From the NCBI GenBank assembly GCA_038323835.1, contig JBBQHI010000013.1, forward strand, positions 1-64,000: 64,000 bases of DNA, written 5' to 3'. Made by a program: the position numbers and the translations under genes. Position 1 is the stretch's first letter, and each line of letters opens with the position of its first letter. This document shows positions 48,059 through 56,100 of the stretch, piece by piece. This stretch comes from JACVRW01 sp038323835 (GTDB taxonomy: Bacteria > Actinomycetota > Thermoleophilia > Solirubrobacterales > Thermoleophilaceae). Below the pieces are notes generated by a model. It made no database searches, had not been told where the DNA came from, and worked only from the letters and a program-made list of their open reading frames with translations.

Positions 48059-48587
48059 CGTCCTCCTCTCCGAGCCGCTGCTCCAGCTGCTTGATGGCTC
48101 GGTGGATCAACACCTTCGTCGCCCCCTCGGAGCGGTCGAGGGCGGTGGCGATCTCCCGGTTGTCCATGCCCAGGGCGAACCTCATGATCAGCGCCTCGCG
48201 CCGGTCGTCGGGCAGCTTCGACACGCCCTCCAGCACCTCCTTGACCTGCTCCCGGCCCTCCACCAACGTCTCGGTGTCGTGCGGGGCGGTGAGCACGGCG
48301 GCGTCCTCCAGCTGCGTGAGCGGGCGCCGCGAGCGGTCGCGGTAGTAGTTGGCCGCGAGGTTGTGCGCGATCCGGATCAGCCACGGCCGCAGCGGCCGCC
48401 CGTTCGACTCGCGCTGCGCACGCGCGAAGTGACGGTAGGCCTGGAGAAACGTCTGCTCCGTCAGGTCCTCGGCGTCGTGGTGGTTGCCGATCCGGTAGTA
48501 GGCGTAGCTGTATACGTCGCGCAGGTGCGCGCGATAGAGATCGGTGAAATCCCGGTCCAGGCGCTGCTTGTCCGCAACCTCTTCCAA
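48051..48587 (-). CDS. ECF-type RNA polymerase sigma factor
   Basis: A 178-residue sigma factor: region 2 includes LYRAHLRDVYSYAYYRIGNH and DAEDLTEQTFLQAYRHF; region 4 includes LPDDRREALIMRFALGMDNR and EIATALDRSEGATKVLIHRA. The start is TTG 48585-48587. It belongs to a different ECF group from the one at 46.6 kb. A small membrane protein gene overlaps its 3' end. Confidence 0.9.
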   Translation of the reverse strand: MEEVADKQRLDRDFTDLYRAHLRDVYSYAYYRIGNHHDAEDLTEQTFLQAYRHFARAQRESNGRPLRPWLIRIAHNLAANYYRDRSRRPLTQLEDAAVLTAPHDTETLVEGREQVKEVLEGVSKLPDDRREALIMRFALGMDNREIATALDRSEGATKVLIHRAIKQLEQRLGEEDDD

Positions 48588-48620
48588 CCATGCGCAGCCT
48601 ACTCGTGCGAGCGCGGCCGA

Positions 48621-50303
48621 TCAGGCGGCCCGCCGGCCTCTTCCACCCGGCGTGGATCTCATGCTCTCGAGCCACTGCTCGGGGGAGGCCTCGCCCTCCA
48701 GCACCCGGCTCAGACCCGTGGTGACCGGCGCCTCGATCCCCTCGCGCTCGAACGCAAGGCCCAGCAGCGACACGGTGGCCAGCGACTCGGCCGTCCGCTC
48801 CAGCATCTGCTCCACGGCGCGCGGAGCCATGCCCGCCCCCACCGTCTCGCCCGCCCGGTGGTCGTGGCTCTCGGGAGCGATGGCCGTGGCCAGGAGGTCC
48901 CCGGCGCCGGCGAGCCCGGTGAAGGTCTCGCTCCGGCCGCCGCTCGCCACCGCCAGGGCGTGAACCTCGGAGAAGATGCGACCCGCCGCGGCGCCGGCCA
49001 GGCTCTCGCCCCGGGCCGCGGCCGCCGCGGATGCGAGCGCGGCCGTGTTGCTGGCGCACGCGGCCAGCTCGGCCCCGGTCACGTCGTCGGTCGTGTCCAC
49101 CGTGAGCCCCCCGGCCTGCAGCACCTCGCCGAGCTGGCGCAGGAGCTCCGCGTCGCGGGTGGCCAGGACGACCGAGGCTCCGGGCTCGACCGTCTCGCGC
49201 GCGTGGGCGGGACCGGCCAGCGAAGCCACGGCCCGCGCGCGCACCCGCTCGGCCACGAAGGCCGACGGCGTGGTGCCGAGCGGCGGCACCAGTCCCTTGG
49301 ACACCACGAGCACGGCACTGCGCTCTCCCATGTGAGCGCCGATGTCCCCCACCGCCGCGGGCAGTGCGCGACAGGGCACGGCCAGCACCACCAGGTCCAC
49401 GCCGACCAGCTCCACGTCCCGCAGTGCGCTCACCTCGATGCGGCGATCGAGCTCCACGCCGGGCAGGTGGTCGGAGTTCTCGCGCCCGGCGGAGATGCGT
49501 GCGGCCTGGTCGCGCGTACGACAGGTGAGGTTCACCTCGAGGCCGGCCCGCGCGAGCACCGTGGCCACGGCGGTGCCCATCGATCCCGCGCCCACCACCA
49601 CGGCGGTGCGCAGCGGCGGCAGGCCGCCGAGCCACTCCCACTGAAGGGCGACACACGGCCAGATGCGCTCGGTCACCTCGCCCGCCAGGAAGGGCGAGGG
49701 CTCCTCTACGCGCGGGAAGGTGAGCGGCGCGCCGAAGCGCAGGTGCACCTTGACCGGCCGGATCCGCCAGCCCCGCCGGGCGCGCTCGCTCCCGCTCACC
49801 GCCACCGGCACAACCGGAGCGCCGCTCTCGAGCGCCAGGCGGCCGACACCCCGGCGCGGGGGCTTGAGCGAGCCGCGCGTGACCCGGGTGCCCTCCGGGA
49901 AGATCACCACGACCCGGCCACGCTCCAGAAGCATCAGCGAGGTCTTCACCGACTCCTCGTCGGACGCGCCGCGCCTGAGCGGGAACGCGCCGAGGCAATT
50001 GAGGGTCCAGCCCGCCAGGGGGTTCTTGAACAGCTCCTCCTTGGCCACGAAGTAGATCGGGCGGCGAACGCAGCAGCCGAGCACGAAGGGATCGAGGAAG
50101 CTGCGGTGGTTGGAGGCGAGAATCACCCCGCCGGAGGGCACGTGGCGGTGGCCGTTTCGCGCCAGCCGGAAGTAGAGCATCAGAGCGGGCTGGGCGAAGG
50201 CGCGAACGAACCAGTACACCGGCGAGTTCACCCCACGCGTGCGAGTACGCGCGTGATAGAGCTCCAACGGGCGCGGAGCCCACAATTTGCGCACGAGTGC
50301 CAT
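48621..50303 (-). CDS. PlsC-GpsA fusion: acyltransferase domain joined to glycerol-3-phosphate dehydrogenase-like domain
   Basis: A 560-residue fusion. Residues about 20-225 are a PlsC-type acyltransferase with NHRSFLDP (HX4D) and FPEGTRVTRG, which makes phosphatidate from 1-acyl-glycerol-3-phosphate. Residues about 235-555 resemble GpsA: Rossmann GAGSMGTAVATVLARAG, VVSKGLVPP, and a SGGRSETFTGLAGAGDLL end. Two key GpsA positions differ: the second catalytic lysine (normally LKN) reads ACASNTAA, and the phosphate-binding SRN reads SHDHRAG. The dehydrogenase half may thus be altered or inactive. Start at ATG 50303. Confidence 0.88.
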   Translation of the reverse strand: MALVRKLWAPRPLELYHARTRTRGVNSPVYWFVRAFAQPALMLYFRLARNGHRHVPSGGVILASNHRSFLDPFVLGCCVRRPIYFVAKEELFKNPLAGWTLNCLGAFPLRRGASDEESVKTSLMLLERGRVVVIFPEGTRVTRGSLKPPRRGVGRLALESGAPVVPVAVSGSERARRGWRIRPVKVHLRFGAPLTFPRVEEPSPFLAGEVTERIWPCVALQWEWLGGLPPLRTAVVVGAGSMGTAVATVLARAGLEVNLTCRTRDQAARISAGRENSDHLPGVELDRRIEVSALRDVELVGVDLVVLAVPCRALPAAVGDIGAHMGERSAVLVVSKGLVPPLGTTPSAFVAERVRARAVASLAGPAHARETVEPGASVVLATRDAELLRQLGEVLQAGGLTVDTTDDVTGAELAACASNTAALASAAAAARGESLAGAAAGRIFSEVHALAVASGGRSETFTGLAGAGDLLATAIAPESHDHRAGETVGAGMAPRAVEQMLERTAESLATVSLLGLAFEREGIEAPVTTGLSRVLEGEASPEQWLESMRSTPGGRGRRAA

Positions 50304-50334
50304 CGCCTCAGCTACCCGCCGCCCCCTCTCCCGT

Positions 50335-50340
50335 TACGCT
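50335..50340 (+). promoter_or_regulatory. -10 hexamer TACGCT of the 180-residue gene
   Basis: TACGCT ends 6 bp before GTG 50347. Confidence 0.5.
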
Positions 50341-50346
50341 GCCGGT

Positions 50347-50889
50347 GTGATCGAGTTCAGGCGGACGGTGAACGGTGCAGCGGCGGGAGCGGCCGCGGCC
50401 GCCATCTGGGCCGCTCAGCAGCCACTCGACAAGAAGGTCTTCGGCTCGAACTACGACGACGTGGAGCTGCTCGGCAAGCTCGCCACCCGGGGACCGGCCT
50501 GGCCCGGCGCCGGCACGGCCATCCACGTTGCCAACGGGGCCGTGTTCGGGGCCCTCTACTCACTCGTCCGGCCGTTCGCGCCGGGCCCGCCCACCGCCGT
50601 CGGCGCCCTGGCCGGCCTCTCCGAGCACCTCGCCTTCTGGCCGCTGGGAATGCTCGTGGACCGCTATCACCCCGCCCGCTCCGAGCTCGAGCCGCTGTGG
50701 CGCAACCGGCGCGCGTTCGCCCAGGCCACCTGGCGTCACCTGCTGTTCGGGCTGGTGATGGGAGAGCTGGAGCGCCGCCTCAACGCCGAGGGCGAGTTCG
50801 AGCCCCTCGAGGACGTGCCCGTGGCCTCGAACGGCCACGGCAACATCGAACACGCCGCCGCCGGCGCAGCCGGCGCCGAAGCTCGCTGA
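50347..50889 (+). CDS. Hypothetical membrane protein, 180 residues
   Basis: The protein has several weak hydrophobic stretches (GAAAGAAAAAIWAAQQPLDK; AIHVANGAVFGALYSLV; LAGLSEHLAFWPLGMLVDRY; HLLFGLVMGELERRL), rich in small residues, and an acidic Ala-rich tail. It resembles small membrane proteins with a glycine-zipper character common in Actinomycetota; I do not recognise a named family. GTG 50347 is chosen for the hexamer 6 bp upstream. The tRNA gene follows 37 bp after the stop. Confidence 0.7.
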   Translation: MIEFRRTVNGAAAGAAAAAIWAAQQPLDKKVFGSNYDDVELLGKLATRGPAWPGAGTAIHVANGAVFGALYSLVRPFAPGPPTAVGALAGLSEHLAFWPLGMLVDRYHPARSELEPLWRNRRAFAQATWRHLLFGLVMGELERRLNAEGEFEPLEDVPVASNGHGNIEHAAAGAAGAEAR

Positions 50890-50926
50890 ACGTCGAGCGT
50901 CCGGCCGGGCTACGCTCGGCGAGAGC

Positions 50927-50998
50927 GCCGGAGTAGCTCAGGGGTAGAGCACCGGTTTTGTAAACCGGGTGGCGCGGGTTCGATTCCCGCCTCCGGCT
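50927..50998 (+). tRNA. tRNA-Thr (anticodon TGT)
   Basis: The 72-nt cloverleaf has acceptor arms GCCGGAG and CTCCGGC, D-arm GCTC and GAGC, an anticodon arm CCGGT and ACCGG around TTTGTAA, and a T-arm with GGTTCGATTCC. The anticodon TGT reads ACN threonine codons. CCA is not encoded. Repeat copy 8 follows after 18 bp. No integrase gene or duplicated tRNA end was seen. Confidence 0.97.
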
Positions 50999-51016
50999 TG
51001 GAACAGGTCCATGCCA

Positions 51017-51060
51017 GGGAGGAGCGCTGCCCGATCGGTGATCGGGCGAGCACCGGACCA
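51017..51060 (+). repeat. Dispersed hairpin element, copy 8
   Basis: Flanks GGGAGGAGCGCTG and CGAGCACCGGACCA around the consensus core CCCGATCGGTGATCGGG. It lies between tRNA-Thr and the stop of the minus-strand secreted protein gene (3 bp away). Confidence 0.9.
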
Positions 51061-51063
51061 CCC

Positions 51064-51924
51064 CTAGTAGGAGCCCATCGCGTAAATCGACATCAGCTGA
51101 TCGTCGACCGCCGCGGGGCCGAACGCGCTGCTCGACCCATCGGCGAACGCGTCCAGGTTGAACTGGCGTGCCTTCGGCTGTGAGTCCCATGCAAACCGGG
51201 CGACGCCGTGGGTGGCTCCGGACTGGAGGCCGAGCCAGTACTTGCCGGGGCTCAGGCTCACGGCAGGGGCCAGGTAGAAGGGCTGCCAGTGCCCGCTCGC
51301 CCCTGCCGGGATCGTGACCGCGAAGCTCCGCGTGACCAGCGACCCAGGCCCGCCCGCGTTCCTGTAGAGCACGGCACGCACCACCTGGGAGCCGCCGGCG
51401 CTGCCCTTGCCGTCGACGTAGGCGTACACCCTGCTCGCCGTGGCCGGAGCGAAGAGGGTGAACGGAGATGCCCGCTTGGCGTCGGCGCTCATGCCGCTGA
51501 AGGCGCCTCCCTGGGAGGTCTTGCCGAAGAGGACCGAGTCGCAGCCTCCGACCCTTAGCGTCGTGCTCTCGGCCTCGACGTCCCCGACATCTCCGTACGC
51601 GGTGACCGTGTAGAGCCCCGGCTGCTGGTTGGCCGCGAGCTTGAAGGTGAAGCTGTACTCGCCGGCGCCACTGCCGTTGGTGTAGCCCAGCCTCACATCG
51701 CGGTAGGAGGAGTCCACGTAGTTGCCGGCCGAGTCGTTGACGCTCTCGAAGAACCCGGCGTCCACAGGCTCGTAGTAGTTGAACGGATACAGGCCGAACC
51801 GGCCGTGAACGTCGGTGTCCGACTTCGCCACGCAGTCGGGAAAGAGCGTCACGTACGCCTGGGCCGGTGACGCCGTCGCCACGAACGCTCCGATGGCCAC
51901 GAGCGCGATGCGCACGAGTCGCAT
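51064..51924 (-). CDS. Secreted beta-rich protein of unknown function
   Basis: A 286-residue exported protein (signal peptide 1-23 ending in SPAQA). It has two beta-rich parts. The first (about 40-125) contains YTNGSGAGEYSFTFKLAANQ and ends at a Cys (GGCDSV). The second (about 140-285) has a repeated-strand look with VYAYVDGKGSAGGSQVVRAV and SLSPGKYWLGLQSGATHGVA, like a carbohydrate-binding or bacterial surface jelly-roll domain. No catalytic motif is seen. A TAGATT hexamer lies 9 bp before the ATG. Confidence 0.7.
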   Translation of the reverse strand: MRLVRIALVAIGAFVATASPAQAYVTLFPDCVAKSDTDVHGRFGLYPFNYYEPVDAGFFESVNDSAGNYVDSSYRDVRLGYTNGSGAGEYSFTFKLAANQQPGLYTVTAYGDVGDVEAESTTLRVGGCDSVLFGKTSQGGAFSGMSADAKRASPFTLFAPATASRVYAYVDGKGSAGGSQVVRAVLYRNAGGPGSLVTRSFAVTIPAGASGHWQPFYLAPAVSLSPGKYWLGLQSGATHGVARFAWDSQPKARQFNLDAFADGSSSAFGPAAVDDQLMSIYAMGSY

Positions 51925-51933
51925 GAGAGGGCG

Positions 51934-51939
51934 AATCTA
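51934..51939 (-). promoter_or_regulatory. -10 hexamer TAGATT of the secreted protein gene
   Basis: The hexamer lies 9 bp before ATG 51924. Confidence 0.45.
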
Positions 51940-52017
51940 CTCCGGCACCGGCGGAGCGGCAACGGTCGGCCGCTCACGGCCGGCCCCGGATCGCCCGGGG
52001 CCGCCCGGAGCCCGGAG

Positions 52018-52185
52018 TCAGACGGCGCCGCGGCCGCCGTAACGGCTGCCGAAACCGAAGCCGCCCGAGGGGATTCCGGCGAGCAGCACGAGCACCGCGC
52101 CGATGATCGCCAGGATAAACGAGAACATGTTGAGGATCACGAACACGATGATCGCCAGCACCACCGTCAACAGAATTCCGATCAT
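52018..52185 (-). CDS. Small hydrophobic membrane protein, 55 residues
   Basis: The 55-residue protein starts at ATG 52183-52185, preceded by the purine-rich GGAGGAGGAAGAA, and consists mostly of two hydrophobic stretches (ILLTVVLAIIVFVIL and FSFILAIIGAVLVLLAG) ending in FGFGSRYGGRGAV. It resembles small GlsB/YeaQ-type or DUF-type stress membrane peptides, but no family is certain. Longer open frames upstream are not coding. The strong ribosome site is unlike its leaderless neighbours. Confidence 0.7.
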   Translation of the reverse strand: MIGILLTVVLAIIVFVILNMFSFILAIIGAVLVLLAGIPSGGFGFGSRYGGRGAV

Positions 52186-52265
52186 TTCTTCCTCCTCCAC
52201 AGGGAATGGAAGATCCCCATACCCGTCCTGCGAGGCGCGGAAACCAGCTGCCCTGCCGCAGTCCA

Positions 52266-53039
52266 CTAGGAAGTGACGAAGACCGGCGTGCCCAGCGGCA
52301 CCGCGTCCGTCAGAGCCTGGAGGTCGGCATCCGAGGCCCGCAGGCAGCCGGCCGAGGCGGGCGTGCCGATGGTGGCCGGATTGTCCGTGCCGTGGACGGC
52401 CAGGCGGTCGCCGCCGGTCCATCCGGGCGGCGGGTTCACCTGGTGGCCGCTGAGCGCGAGGATGCAGCAGCCGTAGTAGGCGCCGTAGCGGCTGCCCGGC
52501 ATCTTGTCCGTCACCGCATAGCGGCCCGGGGGCGTGGGGGAGCTCGAGTTGCCGACGGCCACCTTCACGCTCCTGAGGGTCTTGCCGCCGCGCTGGAGCT
52601 CGAGAGTGCGCTCCGAGAGGTCGGCGTGCAGCGAGACCGTCGTGCGGCTGGTGCTGAGACCCGCGCTCTTGCGGTCCACCCAGGCGAGCCTGCCGTTCGG
52701 CTGCTCGTCGGTGACGACGCCGAGCCAGCGGCCGCGGGTTGCGGCCACGCTCAGCACCCGCTGGGATCCGAACTCGGTCTTGGGGCCTACCACGGCCACC
52801 GCGTTGCCACCGGGCTGCTGCCGGAGCGCCACCTGACCGCTGACCGTCAGCAGCTCGTGTCCCGCCGGGCGGGCGGGCTTGGGGGCGGGGGCCGGCGCGG
52901 GATCGACCGGCGTCTGCGGGGCCACCGCCGGCTGGCTGGGCACGCTGGCTGAAGCCTCAGCCAGCTGTACCTGGACACGGTAGCCGCAGATCGCGAAGAG
53001 CGCTGCGAGGAAAAGGACGAGGGCGGGGCGGATGGGCAT
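52266..53039 (-). CDS. L,D-transpeptidase (YkuD family), exported
   Basis: A 257-residue protein that cross-links peptidoglycan 3-3 bonds or attaches proteins. An N-terminal membrane anchor (residues 7-22), a Pro/Ala-rich linker and an SH3-like part (ARGRWLGVVTDEQPNGRLAW) precede the YkuD domain. The active-site block AVHGTDNPATIGTPASAGCL has the catalytic His and Cys (near residue 238). It is a stand-alone gene, and with the M23 peptidase it makes two wall enzymes in this window. Confidence 0.92.
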   Translation of the reverse strand: MPIRPALVLFLAALFAICGYRVQVQLAEASASVPSQPAVAPQTPVDPAPAPAPKPARPAGHELLTVSGQVALRQQPGGNAVAVVGPKTEFGSQRVLSVAATRGRWLGVVTDEQPNGRLAWVDRKSAGLSTSRTTVSLHADLSERTLELQRGGKTLRSVKVAVGNSSSPTPPGRYAVTDKMPGSRYGAYYGCCILALSGHQVNPPPGWTGGDRLAVHGTDNPATIGTPASAGCLRASDADLQALTDAVPLGTPVFVTS

Positions 53040-53146
53040 ACCGCGTGCATCGACGCCCTATCGAGAGCGGTCTGAGCCCGGCGCGGGGGAGTCGAACATC
53101 CGTCCAGACGCGACCCTCATCCCCGCGTGGGAGGCCTTGAGGAGCC

Positions 53147-53833
53147 CTAGTTGAGCACCTCACGCGTGGCCAGATGAGCGCCCACCTTGCGCTTGACGCG
53201 CTGGAGCGCGTTGTCCACGGTCTTGGTGTCGCAGGCCAGGCGCTCGGCGATCGTCTCGTAGCTGTAGCCGTCGAGGTAGAGCGACAGAACGGAGCTCTCG
53301 AGCTCGGAAAGCACGCTCGAGAGGCAATTCACCAGGCTGTGCAGCTCCTCGCTGGAGATCACCTGGTTGGCCGGGTCGTGCGCCGTGGGGCCGGGAAGCA
53401 GCTCGTCGAGCGTCGGATCGCCGTCCCCGCCGCCTGCCGCGGGGGTCTGCGAGAAGGACACGTACTCGTTGAGCGGGGTGTGCTTGTTGCGGGTCGAGGT
53501 CTTCACCGCGGTGATGATCTGCCGCGTGATGCAGAGCTCCGCGAAGTTCCGGAAGCTCGACTCGCGATCGGTCCGGTAGTCGCGAACCGCTTTGTAGAGC
53601 CCCACGAGCCCTTCCTGGATCAGATCGTCGGAGTCCCCGCCGATCAGGAAGTAGGAGGAGGCCTTGAGGCGCACGAAGCCGTGGTAGCGCTTCACGATGC
53701 GGTCGTAGGCGTCCTTCTTTCCCTGCTTGGCGAGAGCGATCAGGTAGTGATCATCAAGCTCACCTTCAGGGTTAGATCTAGTCCCGGCTGGGCGCCGGGT
53801 TGCGACAGTTCTGGGCGATGCGGAAGTTGCCAT
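53147..53833 (-). CDS. sigH: RNA polymerase sigma factor, SigH-like (Bacillus type)
   Basis: A 228-residue sigma-70 family protein close to Bacillus SigH: region 2 includes LALIALAKQGKKDAYD-like residues at about 33-48, KASSYFLIGGDSDDLIQEGL and VGLYKAVRDYRTDRESSFRN; region 4 has LSELESSVLSLYLDGYSYET and IAERLACDTKTVDNALQRVK. It is last in the disA-cysS-rlmB neighbourhood, as in Bacillus. ATG 53833 has GAGGAG at 7-12 nt. It has its own strong promoter at 53949-53977 and a 5' leader of about 107 nt with a perfect palindrome CCTGGCGCCAGG at 53887-53898. Confidence 0.9.
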   Translation of the reverse strand: MATSASPRTVATRRPAGTRSNPEGELDDHYLIALAKQGKKDAYDRIVKRYHGFVRLKASSYFLIGGDSDDLIQEGLVGLYKAVRDYRTDRESSFRNFAELCITRQIITAVKTSTRNKHTPLNEYVSFSQTPAAGGGDGDPTLDELLPGPTAHDPANQVISSEELHSLVNCLSSVLSELESSVLSLYLDGYSYETIAERLACDTKTVDNALQRVKRKVGAHLATREVLN

Positions 53834-53948
53834 CCATGCTCCTCTCGGGCAAAAAGCCCTTGAAAGCTCGGTGGCGCGCTACCTCCCCTGGCGCCAGGTT
53901 GTTCTGAGAGTCTCGCCCTAAAGCTCGACTTCAGCCTGATCCGCGGGG

Positions 53949-53977
53949 AAGATATGGAAGTTATGGAGCCCTGTCAA
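53949..53977 (-). promoter_or_regulatory. Strong sigma-70 promoter of sigH (TTGACA, 17 bp, TATCTT)
   Basis: On the minus strand TTGACA (53972-53977) and TATCTT (53949-53954) are separated by exactly 17 bp. The promoter overlaps the rlmB stop codon, so sigH can be transcribed apart from the operon. It is the best -35/-10 pair seen in the window and lies in an AT-rich dip. Confidence 0.75.
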
Positions 53978-54665
53978 GGGGACGGCGCAGGTGCAAGATG
54001 CCGTACACGAGCGCCGCCGCCGCGGTGGCCACGTTCAGGGACCCCACCCGCCCCCGCACGGGCAGCGCCACCACCTGGTCGCAGGCGGCGGCCACCCGGG
54101 TGCGCAGGCCGCTGCCCTCGGAGCCCAGCACCAGCACCACACGCCCGCTGTAGTCGGGCTCGTCGTACCGCACCTCGCCGGCCGCGTCGGCCCCGTAGAC
54201 CCAGGCCCCGGCCTGCTTGGCCGACACGAGCCAGTCGGCCAGATTGCGCACCCGTGCGACGGGCAGGTGCTCCACCGCCCCGGCCGAGGCCTTGCACGCC
54301 GCCGGGGTGACAGAGGCCGAGCGCCGCTCCGGCACCACGAGCCCGGAGACGCCGGCGGCCTCGGCCACACGGGCCACGGCACCGAGGTTGTGCGGGTCCT
54401 GGACCTGGTCGAGAGAGATCACGAGCGCGTCCTCGGCGTTGAGCAGCGATCCCGGGTCGGCGTAGGGGTAGTCCCCCGCATCGGCACAGATGCCCTGGTG
54501 CTCCGGCGAGCCGCACAGCCGCTCGACCTCCCCGGCGGGGACGACGGCCGGCTCCACGTCGCGCAGCCAGGGCTCCGCCGAGGCGCCCTCCGTGGCCCAG
54601 ACCCGGCTCACCGAGCGCCGGCCCCTCAGCGCCTCGCGCACGGGGTTGCGGCCGTACACGATCAT
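53961..54665 (-). CDS. rlmB: 23S rRNA 2'-O-methyltransferase (SpoU family, RlmB-like)
   Basis: A 234-residue SPOUT methyltransferase that modifies a guanosine ribose in 23S rRNA. The N-terminus MIVYGRNPVREALRGRR is the substrate-binding domain. The SpoU motifs are LDQVQDPHNLGAVARVAEAA (motif 1), VLVLGSEGSGLRTRV (motif 2) and VGSLNVATAAAALVYGIL (motif 3). The gene follows cysS by 16 bp in the same direction, as in Bacillus and many Actinomycetota. Confidence 0.93.
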   Translation of the reverse strand: MIVYGRNPVREALRGRRSVSRVWATEGASAEPWLRDVEPAVVPAGEVERLCGSPEHQGICADAGDYPYADPGSLLNAEDALVISLDQVQDPHNLGAVARVAEAAGVSGLVVPERRSASVTPAACKASAGAVEHLPVARVRNLADWLVSAKQAGAWVYGADAAGEVRYDEPDYSGRVVLVLGSEGSGLRTRVAAACDQVVALPVRGRVGSLNVATAAAALVYGILHLRRPLDRAP

Positions 54666-54681
54666 CCGGCCGCGGGCCCGC

Positions 54682-56043
54682 TCAGCCCGCGCGCACGAGG
54701 CGGGCGCCTTCGGGGGTGTCCCTGATCTCCCAGCCGCGCGCCGCCAGCTCGTCCCGGAGGAGATCGGCGGCGGCGAAGTCGCGGGCGGCGCGGGCCTGCT
54801 CGCGGCGCTCTGTCAGCTCCCGGATCTCGGCCGGGGCCTCGGCCTCGGCCTCCAGGAGCCGCTCGAGCCCGAAGGCCTGAAGCATCTCCGAGAGGCGGCC
54901 GGGGGCCAGGCGCTCACCGGCATCCAGACGGCGGTTGACCTCTCCCATCCAGTCGTAGAGCGCCGCCCGTGCCTCCGGGGTGTTGAAGTCGTCCGCGAGC
55001 GCGTCGAAGAAGCGCTCCACCACGGGATCGAGGTCCTCGGGTGCCGCGGCACCTGGGTCCAGCCGCCGGACCAGCTCGCGCACGCTGCGCACCCCCGCCT
55101 CGGCCTGGCGCAGCGCAGCCTCGGAGAAGGCGATTGGCTTGCGGTAGTGCGAGCCCACGAGCCACATGAGAAGCGGCTCAGGGCCGAACTCGTCCAGTGC
55201 GGAGTGGAGCAGGAAGATGTTCCCGACGGACTTGGCCATCTTCTCGGTCCCCATCTCGATCATGCCGTTGTGCATCCAGACCCGGGCCAGGGGAAGCCCG
55301 CGCGCCGCCTCGGTCTGGGCGATCTCGTTCTCGTGGTGGGGGAACACAAGGTCGGAGCCGCCGCCGTGCACCTCGAAGTCCGCCCCCAGGAGGTTCTCGG
55401 CCATGGCGGAGCACTCGATGTGCCAGCCCGGGCGCCCGCGGCCCCAGGGCGACTCCCAGCTCGTGTCCTCGACCTCCTTGGTGGCCTTCCAGAGCGCGAA
55501 GTCCTGCGGCGCGCGCTTGAGACGCCCCAGGTCGTCGCCTTCCCCCTGCTTCATCTCGTCGAGCGGGCGGTTGGAGAGCTTCCCGTAGCCGGCGAAGCTG
55601 CCCACGCTGAAGTACACGTCGCCGCCCGCCTCGTAGGCGTGGCCCGAGTCCACCAGGTCCGCGATCAGCGCCACGATCGCCCCGATGGTCTCGCTGGCCT
55701 TGGGCTCGTGGTCGGGCCGCCCGAGCCCGAGCCGGTCCGTGTCCTCCACGTACGAGGCGGTCATGGCCCGGGCCAGCTCCTCGCTGGACACTCCCTGGGC
55801 GCGGGCCGCGTCGTAGATCTTGTCGTTCACGTCCGTCACGTTCTCGACCAGGGTCACGTCGTAGCCCTCGTGACGCAGGAACCTGGTGAGCAGGGCGAAG
55901 ACCACGAACGGCCGCGCATTGCCCACGTGGACGCGCGCATAGACCGTCGGCCCGCACACGTAGACGCCCACGCGCGGGGGGTCGCGCGGCTCGAGCTCCC
56001 GGACCTCCCCGGTGAGCGTGTCCTGTAGGCGTACCCGGCGCAT
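54682..56043 (-). CDS. cysS: Cysteinyl-tRNA synthetase
   Basis: A 453-residue class I synthetase that charges tRNA-Cys. The HIGH-type motif is VYVCGPTVYARVHVGNARPF (HVGN, near residue 38), and the KMSKS-type motif is MAKSVGN (near 267). Zinc ligands are in the usual places (CGPTV, GWHIECSAM). C-terminal helices continue to the end. The TAGCCT hexamer lies 9 bp before ATG 56043; a GNAT and an amidase gene separate it from ispF, unlike in Bacillus. Confidence 0.96.
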   Translation of the reverse strand: MRRVRLQDTLTGEVRELEPRDPPRVGVYVCGPTVYARVHVGNARPFVVFALLTRFLRHEGYDVTLVENVTDVNDKIYDAARAQGVSSEELARAMTASYVEDTDRLGLGRPDHEPKASETIGAIVALIADLVDSGHAYEAGGDVYFSVGSFAGYGKLSNRPLDEMKQGEGDDLGRLKRAPQDFALWKATKEVEDTSWESPWGRGRPGWHIECSAMAENLLGADFEVHGGGSDLVFPHHENEIAQTEAARGLPLARVWMHNGMIEMGTEKMAKSVGNIFLLHSALDEFGPEPLLMWLVGSHYRKPIAFSEAALRQAEAGVRSVRELVRRLDPGAAAPEDLDPVVERFFDALADDFNTPEARAALYDWMGEVNRRLDAGERLAPGRLSEMLQAFGLERLLEAEAEAPAEIRELTERREQARAARDFAAADLLRDELAARGWEIRDTPEGARLVRAG

Positions 56044-56052
56044 GCCGCGGGA

Positions 56053-56058
56053 AGGCTA
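56053..56058 (-). promoter_or_regulatory. -10 hexamer TAGCCT of cysS
   Basis: The hexamer lies 9 bp before ATG 56043. Confidence 0.4.
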
Positions 56059-56100
56059 CGCGGGCCGCGCGACGAGGTCGGCCCGTGGCACGATGCGGGC

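Noticed and set aside
47805..50936. Very long plus-strand open frame (1043 codons) across the sigma and PlsC-GpsA genes
   Set aside because: No recognisable protein, and it runs through well-supported genes on the minus strand. Its composition is that of an antisense frame.
50927..51060. tRNA-Thr with nearby repeat as an integration site of a mobile island
   Set aside because: No integrase, no duplicated 3' tRNA end and no change in gene content downstream; the repeat is the dispersed element also found elsewhere.
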